A stretch of 64,000 bases of DNA from the NCBI RefSeq assembly GCF_014083985.1, contig NZ_CP046907.1:4936501-5000500 (forward strand). The letters run 5' to 3'. Below, in pieces: positions 22,537 to 30,960 of the stretch. The translations under genes and the position numbers were made by a program. Position 1 is the stretch's first letter. Each line of letters opens with the position of its first letter. The notes below the pieces were generated by a model, which saw nothing but the letters and a program-made list of their open reading frames with translations, searched no databases and was not told where the DNA came from. The DNA is from Streptomyces sp. SCUT-3 (lineage in GTDB: Bacteria > Actinomycetota > Actinomycetes > Streptomycetales > Streptomycetaceae).

Positions 22537-23454
22537 TCAGTGCGGCAGTTCCTGCCGGGCGTCCTCGACGTCCGCCATCGGGTCGCCGTCCCGCCCGACC
22601 CGGGCGAGCACCTCCTCGGGCGGGAACCTCAGCTCCTGCGGTGAGCGGCAGGCCCCGACCTCCTCCCAGGACACCGGCGCGGCGACCACCGGCTCCTTTC
22701 CGGCCCGCAGCGAGTACGGGGCGACGGTGGTGCGCGCCGGGTTGTTCTGGTTCCAGTCGACGAACACCCGGCCCCCGCGCAGCGAGCGGTCCATGCGCGC
22801 CACCACCAGGTCCGGCTCCTGCCGGGCGAGCCGCTCCGCCAGCGCGCGGGCGTAGCGGGCGGCCCGCGCCCCGGTGGCGGAGGCGACCGGCACGTACAGG
22901 TGCAGCCCCTTGGAGCCGGAGGCCTTCGGCCAGGCCCGCAGCCCGTCCTCGGCGAGCATCCGGCGCAGCTCCAGCGCCACCCGGCAGCACTCCACCACGG
23001 TCGCCGGGGCGCCGGGGTCGAGGTCGAACACCAGCAGGTCCGGCCTGCGGACCCCGCCGCGCGGCCCCACCCGCCACTGCGGCACGTGCAGTTCCAGGAC
23101 CGCCTGCCCGCCCGCCCACAGCAGTGTGGGCAGGTCGTCCACGACGACGTACTCCACCTCCCGACGGCCCTTGGTGCTCCCCGGCGAGGGCAGCACGACG
23201 GTGCGCACCCAGTCCGGGGTGCCGCGCGGTGCGTTCTTCTGGAAGAACCCCTCGCCGCCGGTCCCGTCGGGGAACCGCTTGAACGAGGCCGGCCGCGACC
23301 GCACGTGCGGCAGCAGGACCGGGGCGATCCCCTCCAGGTACCGCAGGAGGTCGCGTTTGGTGAATCCGCTCGGGTACAGCTCCTTGCCGGGGTTGCCGAC
23401 CGTCAGGGTGCGCCCGCCGGCCCCGAACCGTTCTTCGGTGTCGTGTTCCGTCAT
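22537..23454 (-). CDS. LigD-type DNA polymerase domain protein (NHEJ primase-polymerase)
   Basis: 305-residue stand-alone PolD domain of the archaeo-eukaryotic primase superfamily, acting in bacterial non-homologous end joining with Ku and ligases. Seen: TVGNPGKELYPSGFTKRDLL, GFFQKNAPRGTPDWV, LLVFDLDPGAPATVVEC (metal-binding Asp-x-Asp), KASGSKGLHLYVPV (the conserved SGSKGLH) and VFVDWNQNNPARTTVAPYSLR (third Asp). Length matches single-domain PolD enzymes. No ku or ligase gene is in the window. Start ATG 23454. Confidence 0.92.
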   Translation of the reverse strand: MTEHDTEERFGAGGRTLTVGNPGKELYPSGFTKRDLLRYLEGIAPVLLPHVRSRPASFKRFPDGTGGEGFFQKNAPRGTPDWVRTVVLPSPGSTKGRREVEYVVVDDLPTLLWAGGQAVLELHVPQWRVGPRGGVRRPDLLVFDLDPGAPATVVECCRVALELRRMLAEDGLRAWPKASGSKGLHLYVPVASATGARAARYARALAERLARQEPDLVVARMDRSLRGGRVFVDWNQNNPARTTVAPYSLRAGKEPVVAAPVSWEEVGACRSPQELRFPPEEVLARVGRDGDPMADVEDARQELPH

Positions 23455-23503
23455 GGGGTGCGGCTGCCCGGCCGGACGGCGGAAACACGGTTGCCCGGGC
23501 CGC

Positions 23504-23509
23504 TAGACT
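23504..23509 (+). promoter_or_regulatory. -10 element upstream of the 7-codon ORF and ABC-F gene
   Basis: TAGACT is followed by seven bases and then ATG 23517. That distance puts the transcript start at the first base of the short ORF. No good -35 is seen. Confidence 0.5.
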
Positions 23510-23516
23510 GGCGTCC

Positions 23517-23540
23517 ATGGCAGCTCTCCTCGCGCATTAG
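23517..23540 (+). CDS. Putative 7-residue leader peptide MAALLAH
   Basis: ATG GCA GCT CTC CTC GCG CAT TAG, immediately after a TAGACT -10 element and 59 bases ahead of the ABC-F start. If the transcript is leaderless, the ribosome would meet this ORF first. Translation-sensing uORFs are known ahead of some ABC-F resistance genes, but whether this one regulates is inference. Confidence 0.42.
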   Translation: MAALLAH

Positions 23541-23599
23541 ACGGCGCACGCACCCGTCCGCCCCCGCCGTCCGTCCACGCCCAGGAGTGTTTCCCCCGC

Positions 23600-25198
23600 A
23601 TGATCACCGCCACCGGCATCGAACTGCGCGCAGGCGCGCGCGTCCTCATCGAGTCCGCCTCGTTCCGCATCGCCAAGGGCGACCGCATCGGCCTGGTCGG
23701 CCGCAACGGCGCCGGCAAGACGACTCTGACCAAGGTGCTGGCGGGCGACGGCATCCCGGCCGCCGGCACGGTCACCCGCTCCGGCGAGGTCGGCTACCTG
23801 CCCCAGGACCCGCGCACCGGCGACCTGGACGTCCTGGCCCGCGACCGCATCCTGTCCGCCCGCGGGCTGGACGAGGTGCTGCGCAAGATGCACGAGGCCG
23901 AGCAGCGGATGGCCAGCGCGTCGGGCAACACCCGCGACAACGCCATGCGCAAGTACTCGCGGCTGGAGACGGAGTTCCTGACCAAGGGCGGCTACGCCGC
24001 CGAGGCCGAGGCGGCCACCATCGCGGCCAGCCTCAACCTCCCCGACCGGGTCCTCGGCCAGCCCCTGCACACCCTCTCCGGCGGCCAGCGGCGCCGCGTC
24101 GAACTGGCCCGGATCCTCTTCTCCGACGCCGACACCCTGCTGCTGGACGAGCCGACCAACCACCTCGACGCCGACTCGATCCTGTGGCTGAGGGACTTCC
24201 TGAAGACCTACCGCGGCGGGTTCATCGTGATCTCCCACGACGTCAACCTCGTCGAGGAGGTCGTCAACAAGGTCTTCTACCTGGACGCCAACCGCTCGGC
24301 GATCGACGTCTACAACATGGGCTGGAAGCAGTACCTCCAGCAGCGCGAGTCCGACGAGAAGCGCCGCAAGCGCGAGCGGGCCAACGCCGAGAAGAAGGCC
24401 GCCGCGCTGAACTCGCAGGCCGACAAGATGCGCGCCAAGGCCACCAAGACCGTCGCCGCGCAGAACATGGCCCGCCGCGCGGAGAAGCTGCTCTCCGGCC
24501 TGGAGTCGGAGCGCGCCTCCGACAAGGTCGCCAAGCTGCGCTTCCCCGAGCCCGCGCCCTGCGGCAAGACCCCGCTGACCGCCGAGGGGCTGTCCAAGTC
24601 CTACGGCTCCCTGGAGATCTTCACCGACGTCGACCTGGCGATCGACAAGGGCTCGCGGGTGGTCGTCCTGGGCCTGAACGGCGCGGGGAAGACGACCCTG
24701 CTGCGCCTGCTGGGCGGGGTGGAGGAGCCGGACACCGGAAAGGTCGTGCCCGGCCACGGCCTCAAGCTCGGCTACTACGCCCAGGAGCACGAGACCCTGG
24801 ACCCGGACCGCACGGTCCTGGAGAACATGCGCTCGGCCGCCCCCGACATGGACCTGGTCGAGATCCGCAAGATCCTCGGCTCCTTCCTGTTCTCCGGGGA
24901 CGACGTGGACAAGCCCGCAGGCGTCCTCTCCGGCGGCGAGAAGACCCGTCTGGCCCTGGCCACCCTGGTGGTCTCCTCGGCCAACGTCCTCCTGCTGGAC
25001 GAGCCCACCAACAACCTCGACCCGGCCAGCCGCGAGGAGATCCTGGGCGCGCTGCGCACCTTCACCGGCGCCGTCGTGCTGGTCACCCACGACGAGGGCG
25101 CGGTGCACGCGCTCCAGCCGGAGCGGATCATCCTGCTGCCGGACGGCATCGAGGACCTGTGGAGCGAGGACTACGCGGACCTGGTCTCCCTCGCCTGA
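23600..25198 (+). CDS. ABC-F family ATPase (ribosome-associated)
   Basis: 532 residues with two ABC cassettes and no membrane domain, the ABC-F layout of translation factors and ribosome-protection proteins. First cassette: GLVGRNGAGKTTLTKVL, LSGGQRRRVELARILFSD, LLLDEPTNHLDADS. Charged linker at about residues 240-320 (ESDEKRRKRERANAEKKA). Second cassette: VVLGLNGAGKTTLLRLLGG, LSGGEKTRLALATLVV, LLLDEPTNNLDPASR. ATG 23600 follows an AGGAG. Likely a housekeeping EttA/Uup-like factor rather than a drug-specific protein, since no biosynthetic cluster is nearby, but this cannot be decided from sequence. Confidence 0.93.
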   Translation: MITATGIELRAGARVLIESASFRIAKGDRIGLVGRNGAGKTTLTKVLAGDGIPAAGTVTRSGEVGYLPQDPRTGDLDVLARDRILSARGLDEVLRKMHEAEQRMASASGNTRDNAMRKYSRLETEFLTKGGYAAEAEAATIAASLNLPDRVLGQPLHTLSGGQRRRVELARILFSDADTLLLDEPTNHLDADSILWLRDFLKTYRGGFIVISHDVNLVEEVVNKVFYLDANRSAIDVYNMGWKQYLQQRESDEKRRKRERANAEKKAAALNSQADKMRAKATKTVAAQNMARRAEKLLSGLESERASDKVAKLRFPEPAPCGKTPLTAEGLSKSYGSLEIFTDVDLAIDKGSRVVVLGLNGAGKTTLLRLLGGVEEPDTGKVVPGHGLKLGYYAQEHETLDPDRTVLENMRSAAPDMDLVEIRKILGSFLFSGDDVDKPAGVLSGGEKTRLALATLVVSSANVLLLDEPTNNLDPASREEILGALRTFTGAVVLVTHDEGAVHALQPERIILLPDGIEDLWSEDYADLVSLA

Positions 25199-25638
25199 CC
25201 GGCCCGCGGCGGCCCGGCCCGGACCGTCCGGCCTGGCCCCGTCCGGCCCGCGCCCGTACCGGCCCCGCGCGCCCCGCCCCGTCCCGTCCCGGTCCCGCCC
25301 CGTCGTGGCCCGTTCGGCGGACGGGGCGTCCGTCATCCGGCCCATTGCGGCTCGTACGGTGTCCACCCGCGCCGTTTCTCCCCCCGGACCGGCCTGCCGG
25401 GGGAGTGCCGCGGCCGTGTTCCTCCCCCCGCCGCACTGACCTGCTGCTTCCCCCGCCCCGCCCGGCCGTCCGGCGTTCCGCGGCCTCCCGGAGCGGGGCG
25501 TTCCGCGCGGTCGCGGACGGTGCCCGGCCGGTCCAGGGAGGGAAATGTTGTGGCACCGACCTTGCCGAAACGGTGGCCAGGAAGCACGGTAGGGGTGATC
25601 ATGAGAGTCCAGAGCGCACTTCCCACGAGGAGGCACGG
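25199..25638. other. 440-bp intergenic, C-rich then ordinary
   Basis: The first 130 bases are low-complexity CCCGTCC/CCGGCC sequence. The rest must hold the promoter of the small HTH gene, but I see no clear -35/-10 pair. No gene is supported. Confidence 0.45.
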
Positions 25639-25863
25639 GTGGCCGAGACTCTGAAGAAGGGCAGCCGGGTTACCGGCGCCGCGCGTGAAAAGCTCGCGGC
25701 AGACCTGAAGAAGAAGTACGACTCCGGGGCGAGCATCCGGGCGCTGGCCGAGGAGACCGGCCGCTCCTACGGCTTCGTCCACCGGATGCTCAGCGAGTCC
25801 GGGGTGGCCCTGCGCGGACGCGGCGGGGCGACCAGGGGCAAGGCCAGGGCCGCCGCTGAATGA
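25639..25863 (+). CDS. Small helix-turn-helix protein
   Basis: 74 residues from GTG 25639, preceded by GAGGAGG. The centre ADLKKKYDSGASIRALAEETGRSYGFVHRMLSESG is a resolvase/CENP-B-like helix-turn-helix: the second helix is IRALAEETG and the recognition helix SYGFVHRMLSES. The ends are basic (KKGSRVTGAAREK and RGGATRGKARAA). It is probably a conserved actinobacterial DNA-binding protein; targets unknown. An enoyl-CoA hydratase-like gene follows after 136 bases. Confidence 0.85.
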   Translation: MAETLKKGSRVTGAAREKLAADLKKKYDSGASIRALAEETGRSYGFVHRMLSESGVALRGRGGATRGKARAAAE

Positions 25864-25946
25864 CGGCACGGGCTCTCCGGGCGCGGGCCCGGGGCGGGCT
25901 CCCGACCGAGTGGTGCACCCGCCCGGGGCTTCGGCAGACCGGGAGG

Positions 25947-25965
25947 TTACTGTTCGGTAGGGTAA
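25947..25965 (+). promoter_or_regulatory. Operator-like dyad with embedded -10 (TAGGGT) before the crotonase gene
   Basis: TTACTGTTCGGTAGGGTAA has TTAC/GTAA ends and contains TAGGGT at 25958-25963. The same skeleton (TTACT N2 TCGGTA) recurs before the hydroxylase gene at 33098. It is likely a TetR-type operator overlapping the promoter. Confidence 0.5.
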
Positions 25966-25999
25966 TCGCCCCGGACCCGTGCCCAGCTCGGAGGTGCCC

Positions 26000-26806
26000 A
26001 TGACCAGCGCTGCGGAAAAGCCCGAAACCCTGCAGTTCGAACGCGACGGAGTGCGGCTGGAGGTCGACGGCGCCGTCGCCGTCGTCACGCTCGCCAACCC
26101 CAGCAAGCGCAACGCCCAGAACTTCGCCATGTGGCGGGCCCTCACCGAGGCGGGCCGGACCCTGCCCGGCAGCGTCCGCGTGGCGATCCTCAAGGGCGAG
26201 GGCGCCTCCTTCTCCGCCGGCCTGGACCGGCAGGCCTTCACGCCCGAGGGCTTCGAGGGCGAGCCGTCCTTCATCGACCTGGCCCGCAGCACCGACGAGG
26301 AGCTGGACGCGGCCATCGCCGGCTACCAGGAGGCGTTCACCTGGTGGCGGCGCCCCGACGTCGTCACCATCGCCGCCGTCCAGGGCCACGCCATCGGCGC
26401 CGGCTTCCAGCTGGCCCTCGCCTGCGACCTGCGGGTCGTCGCCGACGACGTGCAGTTCGCCATGCGCGAGACCAGCCTGGGCCTGGTGCCCGACCTGACC
26501 GGCACCAAGCCGCTGCTCGACATCGTCGGCTACTCCCGTGCCCTGGAGATCTGCGCCACCGGCCGCTACGTGCACGCCGACGAGGCCGTGCGGATCGGCC
26601 TGGCCAACATCGCCGTGCCGCGCGCCGAGCTCGACGCCGCCGCGAACGACCTGGCCGCGGCCCTGCTCGCCGCCCCCCGCGACGCGGTCGTGGAGACCAA
26701 GGCGCTGCTGCAGGGCGGTACGACCCGCTCCTACGACGAGCAGCGCGCCGCCGAGCGCGCGGCCCAGGGCCGCCGCCTGCGCGACCTGGCGGGCCTGGGC
26801 GAGTAA
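26000..26806 (+). CDS. Enoyl-CoA hydratase/isomerase family protein (crotonase fold)
   Basis: 268 residues. Crotonase signatures: LKGEGASFSAGLDRQAF (oxyanion loop) and AAVQGHAIGAGFQLALACDLRVV, then FAMRETSLGLVPDLTGTKPL. The first catalytic Glu of true hydratases (GGCE position) is replaced by Gln (GAGFQ), while a Glu is kept at the second position (RETSLG), as in several isomerases. It may therefore be an isomerase or hydrolase rather than a hydratase. ATG 26000 is preceded by GGAGGTG; an in-frame GTG 21 bases upstream is rejected. Confidence 0.88.
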   Translation: MTSAAEKPETLQFERDGVRLEVDGAVAVVTLANPSKRNAQNFAMWRALTEAGRTLPGSVRVAILKGEGASFSAGLDRQAFTPEGFEGEPSFIDLARSTDEELDAAIAGYQEAFTWWRRPDVVTIAAVQGHAIGAGFQLALACDLRVVADDVQFAMRETSLGLVPDLTGTKPLLDIVGYSRALEICATGRYVHADEAVRIGLANIAVPRAELDAAANDLAAALLAAPRDAVVETKALLQGGTTRSYDEQRAAERAAQGRRLRDLAGLGE

Positions 26807-26957
26807 CCGCGGGCGACCCGCACCCGGACCGCTGCGCCCCGGCGCACGGCCCGCCCGGGTCCCTGCCGGTCCCCGCCCCGGATCCCCACGCCGGATCCCT
26901 GCGCCGGGCCCCGCACGATGCGGAGGCCCGGCGTCCGGCGTCCGGCGTGCACCGAGG

Positions 26958-27719
26958 TCAGAAGCCGTGCCGGAGGCCGCCGTCGACCGGGAGCATGATC
27001 CCGGTCAGGTAGGACGCCGCGGGGGAGAGCAGGAAGGCCGCCGCGCGGCCGAACTCCTCCGGGGTGCCGTAGCGGCGCAGCGGGATCGCCGCCTCCTGCG
27101 CGGCCCGCGCGCCCTCCGGGTCGCCGCCGCGGGCGTCCAGTTCCCGGAGCCGGTCGGTGTCGATGCGGGAGGGCAGCAGCCCGACCACCCGGACGCCCCG
27201 CGGCCCCAGCTCGTTCGCCAGGGTCTTGGCGTACCCGGCCAGTCCCGGGCGCAAGCCGTTGGAGATCGCCAGCCCGGGGATCGGCTCGTGCACCGAGCCG
27301 GACAGCACGAACCCGATCACCCCGCCCTCCCCGAGGACGCCGGCGGCGGCGCGGGCCAGCCGCACCGCGCCCAGGAAGACCGACTCGAACGCCTCCTGCC
27401 ACTGCTCCTCGGTGACCGCGTCCGACCGCCCGGCCGGCGGGCCGCCGACGCTGACCACCATCCCGTCCAGCCCGCCGAAGTACTCGAGGGCGGTGTCCAC
27501 CAGGCGCTGCGCGGAGCCGGGGTCGGCGTTGTCCGCGCCCGCCCCCAGCACCCTGTCCGGCCCGCCGAGCCCCTGCGCGGCCGCTGCCGCCGAGGCGTCG
27601 GAGCGTCCGGTCACCACGACCTTCGCGCCCTCCTCCAGGAGCACGCGCGCCGTGGCCAGGCCCAGCCCCCGGGTCGCGCCGGTGACGATGTACACCCGGT
27701 CCTTCAGTCCAAGATCCAT
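26958..27719 (-). CDS. SDR family protein lacking the Tyr-Lys catalytic pair
   Basis: 253 residues with a normal short-chain dehydrogenase fold: VTGATRGLGLATARVLL (cofactor loop), VVVTGRSD (Arg suggests NADPH), VSVGGPP in place of NNAG, and the C-terminal LLSPAASYLTGIMLPVDGGL. At the active site the usual YxxxK is SNGLR: aligning PGLAISNGLRPGLAGYAK with family sequence puts Ser for Tyr and Arg for Lys, while LSGS keeps the Ser. It may act on unusual substrates or be a non-catalytic binding protein. ATG 27719. Confidence 0.88.
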   Translation of the reverse strand: MDLGLKDRVYIVTGATRGLGLATARVLLEEGAKVVVTGRSDASAAAAAQGLGGPDRVLGAGADNADPGSAQRLVDTALEYFGGLDGMVVSVGGPPAGRSDAVTEEQWQEAFESVFLGAVRLARAAAGVLGEGGVIGFVLSGSVHEPIPGLAISNGLRPGLAGYAKTLANELGPRGVRVVGLLPSRIDTDRLRELDARGGDPEGARAAQEAAIPLRRYGTPEEFGRAAAFLLSPAASYLTGIMLPVDGGLRHGF

Positions 27720-27723
27720 GCCC

Positions 27724-29526
27724 TCATCCTGCCCTGCCCCGTCCGGAGAGCAGCAGCGCGGTGTTGACCAGCCCGAGGTGGCTGAACGCCTGGGGGAAGT
27801 TGCCCAGCTGCCGGCCGGCGGCCGCGTCCCACTCCTCCGAGAGCAGACCGACGTCGTTGCGCAGCTGGAGGAGGCGCTCGAAAAGCTCCCGGGCCTCGGC
27901 CCGCCGCCCGGTCACCCACAGGGCGTCCGCCATCCAGTACGAGCACACCACGAACGTGCCCTCCCCGCCGGGCAGGCCGTCCACGCTGTGGTGGGCGTCC
28001 GTGCTGTAGCGCCGCACCAGGCCGCCGTCGGTCTCCAGCTCCGCGCGGACCGCGTCGACCGTGCCGACGACCCTGGGGTCGTCGGGCGGCAGGAAGCCGG
28101 TCAGGGGGATCAGCAGGTTGGCGGCGTCCAGCTCCCGCGAACCGTAGTACAGGGTGAAGGTGTTGCGGTCCGGGTCGTAGCCCTTCTCGCAGACCTCCCG
28201 GTGGATCTCGTCGCGCATCCGCCGCCAGGCGCCCACGTCGCCCTCGAGGCCGTACTCCGCGCCGTGCGCCTCCAGGGTGCGCACCGCGCGGTCGGCCGCG
28301 ACCCACGCCATGATCTTGGAGTGCACGAAGTGGCGCCGGGGGCCGCGGACCTCCCACAGGCCCTCGTCCGGTTCGCGCCAGTGCTCCCGCACGTACTCCA
28401 CGAGGACCCGCTGCAGTTCCCAGGCGTGGAGTTCGTGCTCCAGGCCCTGCTCGCGGGCGTAGTGCAGGGCGTCGAGCACCTCGCCGTACACGTCCAGCTG
28501 GAACTGGTCGACGGCGGCGTTGCCGATGCGCACGGGCGCGGACCCGGCGTATCCCGGCAGCCACTCCAGCTCCGTCTCGGGCAGCCGGTGCTCGCCGGTC
28601 AGGCCGTACATGATCTGCAGGTCGGCGGGGCTGCCCGCGACGGCCCGCAGCAGCCACTCCCGCCACTCCTGCGCCTCCTCCAGGTACCCGCAGGCGACCA
28701 GGGCGTTCAGGGTGAGGGTGGAGTCGCGCAGCCAGCCGTAGCGGTAGTCCCAGTTGCGCACCCCGCCGATCTCCTCGGGCAGCGAGGTCGTCGCGGCGGC
28801 GGCGATGCCGCCGCTGGGGCGGTAGGTCAGCGCCTTCAGGGTGATCAGGGAGCGCATCACGGCCTCCCGGTGGGGGCCGTCGTAGGTGCACAGCGCCGAC
28901 CACTTCTCCCAGTCCTCCAGGCTGTGCCGCAGCGCCTCGAACGGGTCGACCGGGGCGGGCCGGTCCTCGTAGGAGGGGTGCCAGGTCATGACGAACGCGA
29001 CCTCCTCGCCGGCGGAGACGGCGAACCGCGAGTGCGTGCAGAAGTCCTCGCCCCAGGTGTCCGCCGCCGGCTCGCTGCGCAGCCACACCGAGTCCGGCCC
29101 GGCCACGGCGACCCGGTGGCCGTCCGCCCGCCGCACCCACGGCACCAGGCGCCCGTAGTCGAAGCGCAGGCGCAGCGCGCTGTGCATCTCCACCCGCCCC
29201 GAGACCCCCCGCACGATCCGCACCAGGTCGGGGGCCCGGTCCCGCTGCGGCATGAAGTCGGTGACCACGACGGTGCCGGAGGGCGTCTCCCAGACGGTGT
29301 CCAGGACCAGGGTGTCGCCGCGGTAGGAGCGGCGGGTGCACACGGGAGGGCCGTCCTGCGGGGCGAGCCGCCAGTGCCCGTGCTCCTCGTCGCCCAGGAG
29401 GGCGGCGAAGCAGGCGGGGGAGTCGAAGCGGGGCAGGCACAGCCAGTCGACCGATCCGTCGGTGCCCACCAGCGCGGCGGTCTGCAGGTCGCCGATCAGC
29501 GCGTAGTCCTCGATGCGTCCGGGCAC
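27724..29526 (-). CDS. Glycoside hydrolase family 15 protein (glucoamylase/trehalase-like)
   Basis: 600 residues, cytoplasmic (no signal). N-terminal beta domain RIEDYALIGDLQTAALVGTDGSVDWLCLPRFDSPACFAALLGDE, then the alpha/alpha-barrel with EEIGGVRNWDYRYGWLRDSTLTLNAL (catalytic Glu in the EGLWEVRG-type loop further on) and CSYWMADALWVTGR. This is the bacterial GH15 group that includes actinobacterial trehalases; trehalose or alpha-glucan is the likely substrate. GTG 29526 with GGAGG upstream was chosen because longer frames add only Arg/Pro-rich sequence. It ends four bases before the SDR start, so the two are probably cotranscribed. Confidence 0.9.
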   Translation of the reverse strand: MPGRIEDYALIGDLQTAALVGTDGSVDWLCLPRFDSPACFAALLGDEEHGHWRLAPQDGPPVCTRRSYRGDTLVLDTVWETPSGTVVVTDFMPQRDRAPDLVRIVRGVSGRVEMHSALRLRFDYGRLVPWVRRADGHRVAVAGPDSVWLRSEPAADTWGEDFCTHSRFAVSAGEEVAFVMTWHPSYEDRPAPVDPFEALRHSLEDWEKWSALCTYDGPHREAVMRSLITLKALTYRPSGGIAAAATTSLPEEIGGVRNWDYRYGWLRDSTLTLNALVACGYLEEAQEWREWLLRAVAGSPADLQIMYGLTGEHRLPETELEWLPGYAGSAPVRIGNAAVDQFQLDVYGEVLDALHYAREQGLEHELHAWELQRVLVEYVREHWREPDEGLWEVRGPRRHFVHSKIMAWVAADRAVRTLEAHGAEYGLEGDVGAWRRMRDEIHREVCEKGYDPDRNTFTLYYGSRELDAANLLIPLTGFLPPDDPRVVGTVDAVRAELETDGGLVRRYSTDAHHSVDGLPGGEGTFVVCSYWMADALWVTGRRAEARELFERLLQLRNDVGLLSEEWDAAAGRQLGNFPQAFSHLGLVNTALLLSGRGRAG

Positions 29527-29715
29527 GGAAAGCAGCCTCCCTCGCCGGCCCCGCGGAGGGTGCGGGGGCCTGTCAGGGCGGCGTCTTCCCCGACCCCGCA
29601 CGCTCAAGCCGGGAGGGACCGCGGGGCGCGGGCGCCCGGACGCGGGGCGTGGGCACGGGGACGCGCGGGGCGTGGACGCAGGGGCGCGGGGCGTGGGCGC
29701 AGGCCCGTGGGCCGG

Positions 29716-30534
29716 TCAGCCGGCCGGGGCCGGCTGACCGTCGCGCTGTTCCTGCGCGGCCCGCTGCGCGAGGAGGTCCTTGCGCTCGCGCCGCACCAGG
29801 ATCACCCAGCCCACCGGGACCATGGCGGCGAACAGCCACCACTGCAGGGCGTAGGCGAAGTGCGCGCCGATGCCGGAGTGGTCCGGCTCGGGGACGGGAT
29901 CGGGCTGCCCGCCCGACGGCTCCGGCTCGGTCCCGGTCAGTTCGACGTAGCCGCCGAGCACGGGCGCGCCCAGGTCGGCGGCCCGCTGTTCGCTGTTGAT
30001 GAGCATGACCTGGCGGTCGGGCATGCCCGGCTTGTCCTTGATCCCGCTGTTCGCGGTGGTCTCGTCCGCCCGCAGTCGGCCGGTGACGGTGACCTCGCCC
30101 GCGGGGGCCTGCGGCACGTCGGGGAACCGGGTCAGGTTGCCCGGGGCCGGGATCCAGCCGCGGTTGACCAGGACGGCCCGGCCGCCGTCCAGGCGCAGGG
30201 GGGTGAGCACGTAGTAGCCGATGCTGGCCCCGTCGGCGCCGGTGCGCTGGCGGACGACCACCTCGTGGCGGGCGTCGTAGCGGCCGGTGGCGGTCACGGT
30301 CCGCCACACGTCCTCGCGCCGGACCTCCGCACCGGGGGAGGAGAGCTCGGTGACGGGGACGGCGGGATCCGCCAGGTTCCTCGCGATGAGCTCGTTGTTG
30401 GCCACGCGCCGCTCGTGCCGGTGCATCTGCCAGAAGCCCAGCTCGATCATTCCGGGGATGAGCAGCAGAGCCACCAGCGTGAGGATCACCCACTGGCGGG
30501 ACAACAGGAAGCGGTACACGCACCGACGGTACAT
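29716..30534 (-). CDS. SURF1 family cytochrome oxidase assembly protein
   Basis: 272 residues with the SURF1 plan: an N-terminal membrane helix (QWVILTLVALLLIPGMIELGFWQMHRHERR), a periplasmic domain (GRYDARHEVVVRQR, YYVLTPLRLDGGRAVLVNRGWIP) and a C-terminal helix (FAYALQWWLFAAMVPVGWVILVRRE). It helps insert heme a into the aa3-type oxidase. An internal GTG six codons downstream is an alternative start. It stands alone here, without cox genes. Confidence 0.93.
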   Translation of the reverse strand: MYRRCVYRFLLSRQWVILTLVALLLIPGMIELGFWQMHRHERRVANNELIARNLADPAVPVTELSSPGAEVRREDVWRTVTATGRYDARHEVVVRQRTGADGASIGYYVLTPLRLDGGRAVLVNRGWIPAPGNLTRFPDVPQAPAGEVTVTGRLRADETTANSGIKDKPGMPDRQVMLINSEQRAADLGAPVLGGYVELTGTEPEPSGGQPDPVPEPDHSGIGAHFAYALQWWLFAAMVPVGWVILVRRERKDLLAQRAAQEQRDGQPAPAG

Positions 30535-30570
30535 GCCGCCCGCCCCGTCCCCGAAGGCCGGGTCGGACGG

Positions 30571-30822
30571 TCAGCCCGCCGGAATGCTCCCCACCCGGTC
30601 GACGAGCCGGGCCTCGCCCTCCGCCTTCGCGCAGTGCGCGCAGCAGTACCAGCGCCCGTCCGCCTCGACCCCGTGCCCGACGATCTGCACCCGGCAGTGC
30701 TCGCAGATCGGCGCCATCCGGTGGATCGCGCACTCGAAGCAGTCGAAGACGTGGACCGCGCCCTGGGCGTGGACCTCGAAGCTCATGGAGTAGTCGTTTC
30801 CGCAGACCTCGCAACGTGCCAT
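30571..30822 (-). CDS. Small zinc-ribbon protein
   Basis: 83 residues from ATG 30822. Four Cys clusters, CEVC (residue 4), CFEC (about 34), CEHC (about 46) and CCAHC (about 66), plus a His, suggest two zinc ribbons. Conserved in Streptomyces near surF-like genes, but without a known role. The upstream in-frame extension is Ala/Pro-rich and unlikely to be translated. Confidence 0.83.
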   Translation of the reverse strand: MARCEVCGNDYSMSFEVHAQGAVHVFDCFECAIHRMAPICEHCRVQIVGHGVEADGRWYCCAHCAKAEGEARLVDRVGSIPAG

Positions 30823-30905
30823 GCACCCAGCGTGGGCAGCAGCGGCCGATGCGGCAACCGGAGGGGGGACGGCAGCGCGGCCCGTCACCCGTCCGGCGCA
30901 CCCGG

Positions 30906-30953
30906 CCGGGCGTGCCGGACGGCCGGGCGTGTCGCCCGGCCGGGCACGCCCGG
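30906..30953. terminator. Nested hairpin downstream of the exonuclease-TerD gene
   Basis: Outer stem CCGGGCGTGCC (30906-30916) with GGCACGCCCGG (30943-30953), inner stem GGCCGGGCG (30921-30929) with CGCCCGGCC (30933-30941). It begins eight bases beyond the stop at 30961 (minus strand). Confidence 0.65.
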
Positions 30954-30960
30954 TCCGGCG

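Noticed and set aside
25128-25556. Arg/Gly-rich open frame on the minus strand after the ABC-F gene
   Set aside because: Low-complexity translation of C-rich DNA; no start signal.
25600-25653. 17-codon ORF starting MRVQSALPTRRHG overlapping the HTH gene start
   Set aside because: The GTG at 25639 has a far better ribosome site and gives the conserved protein.
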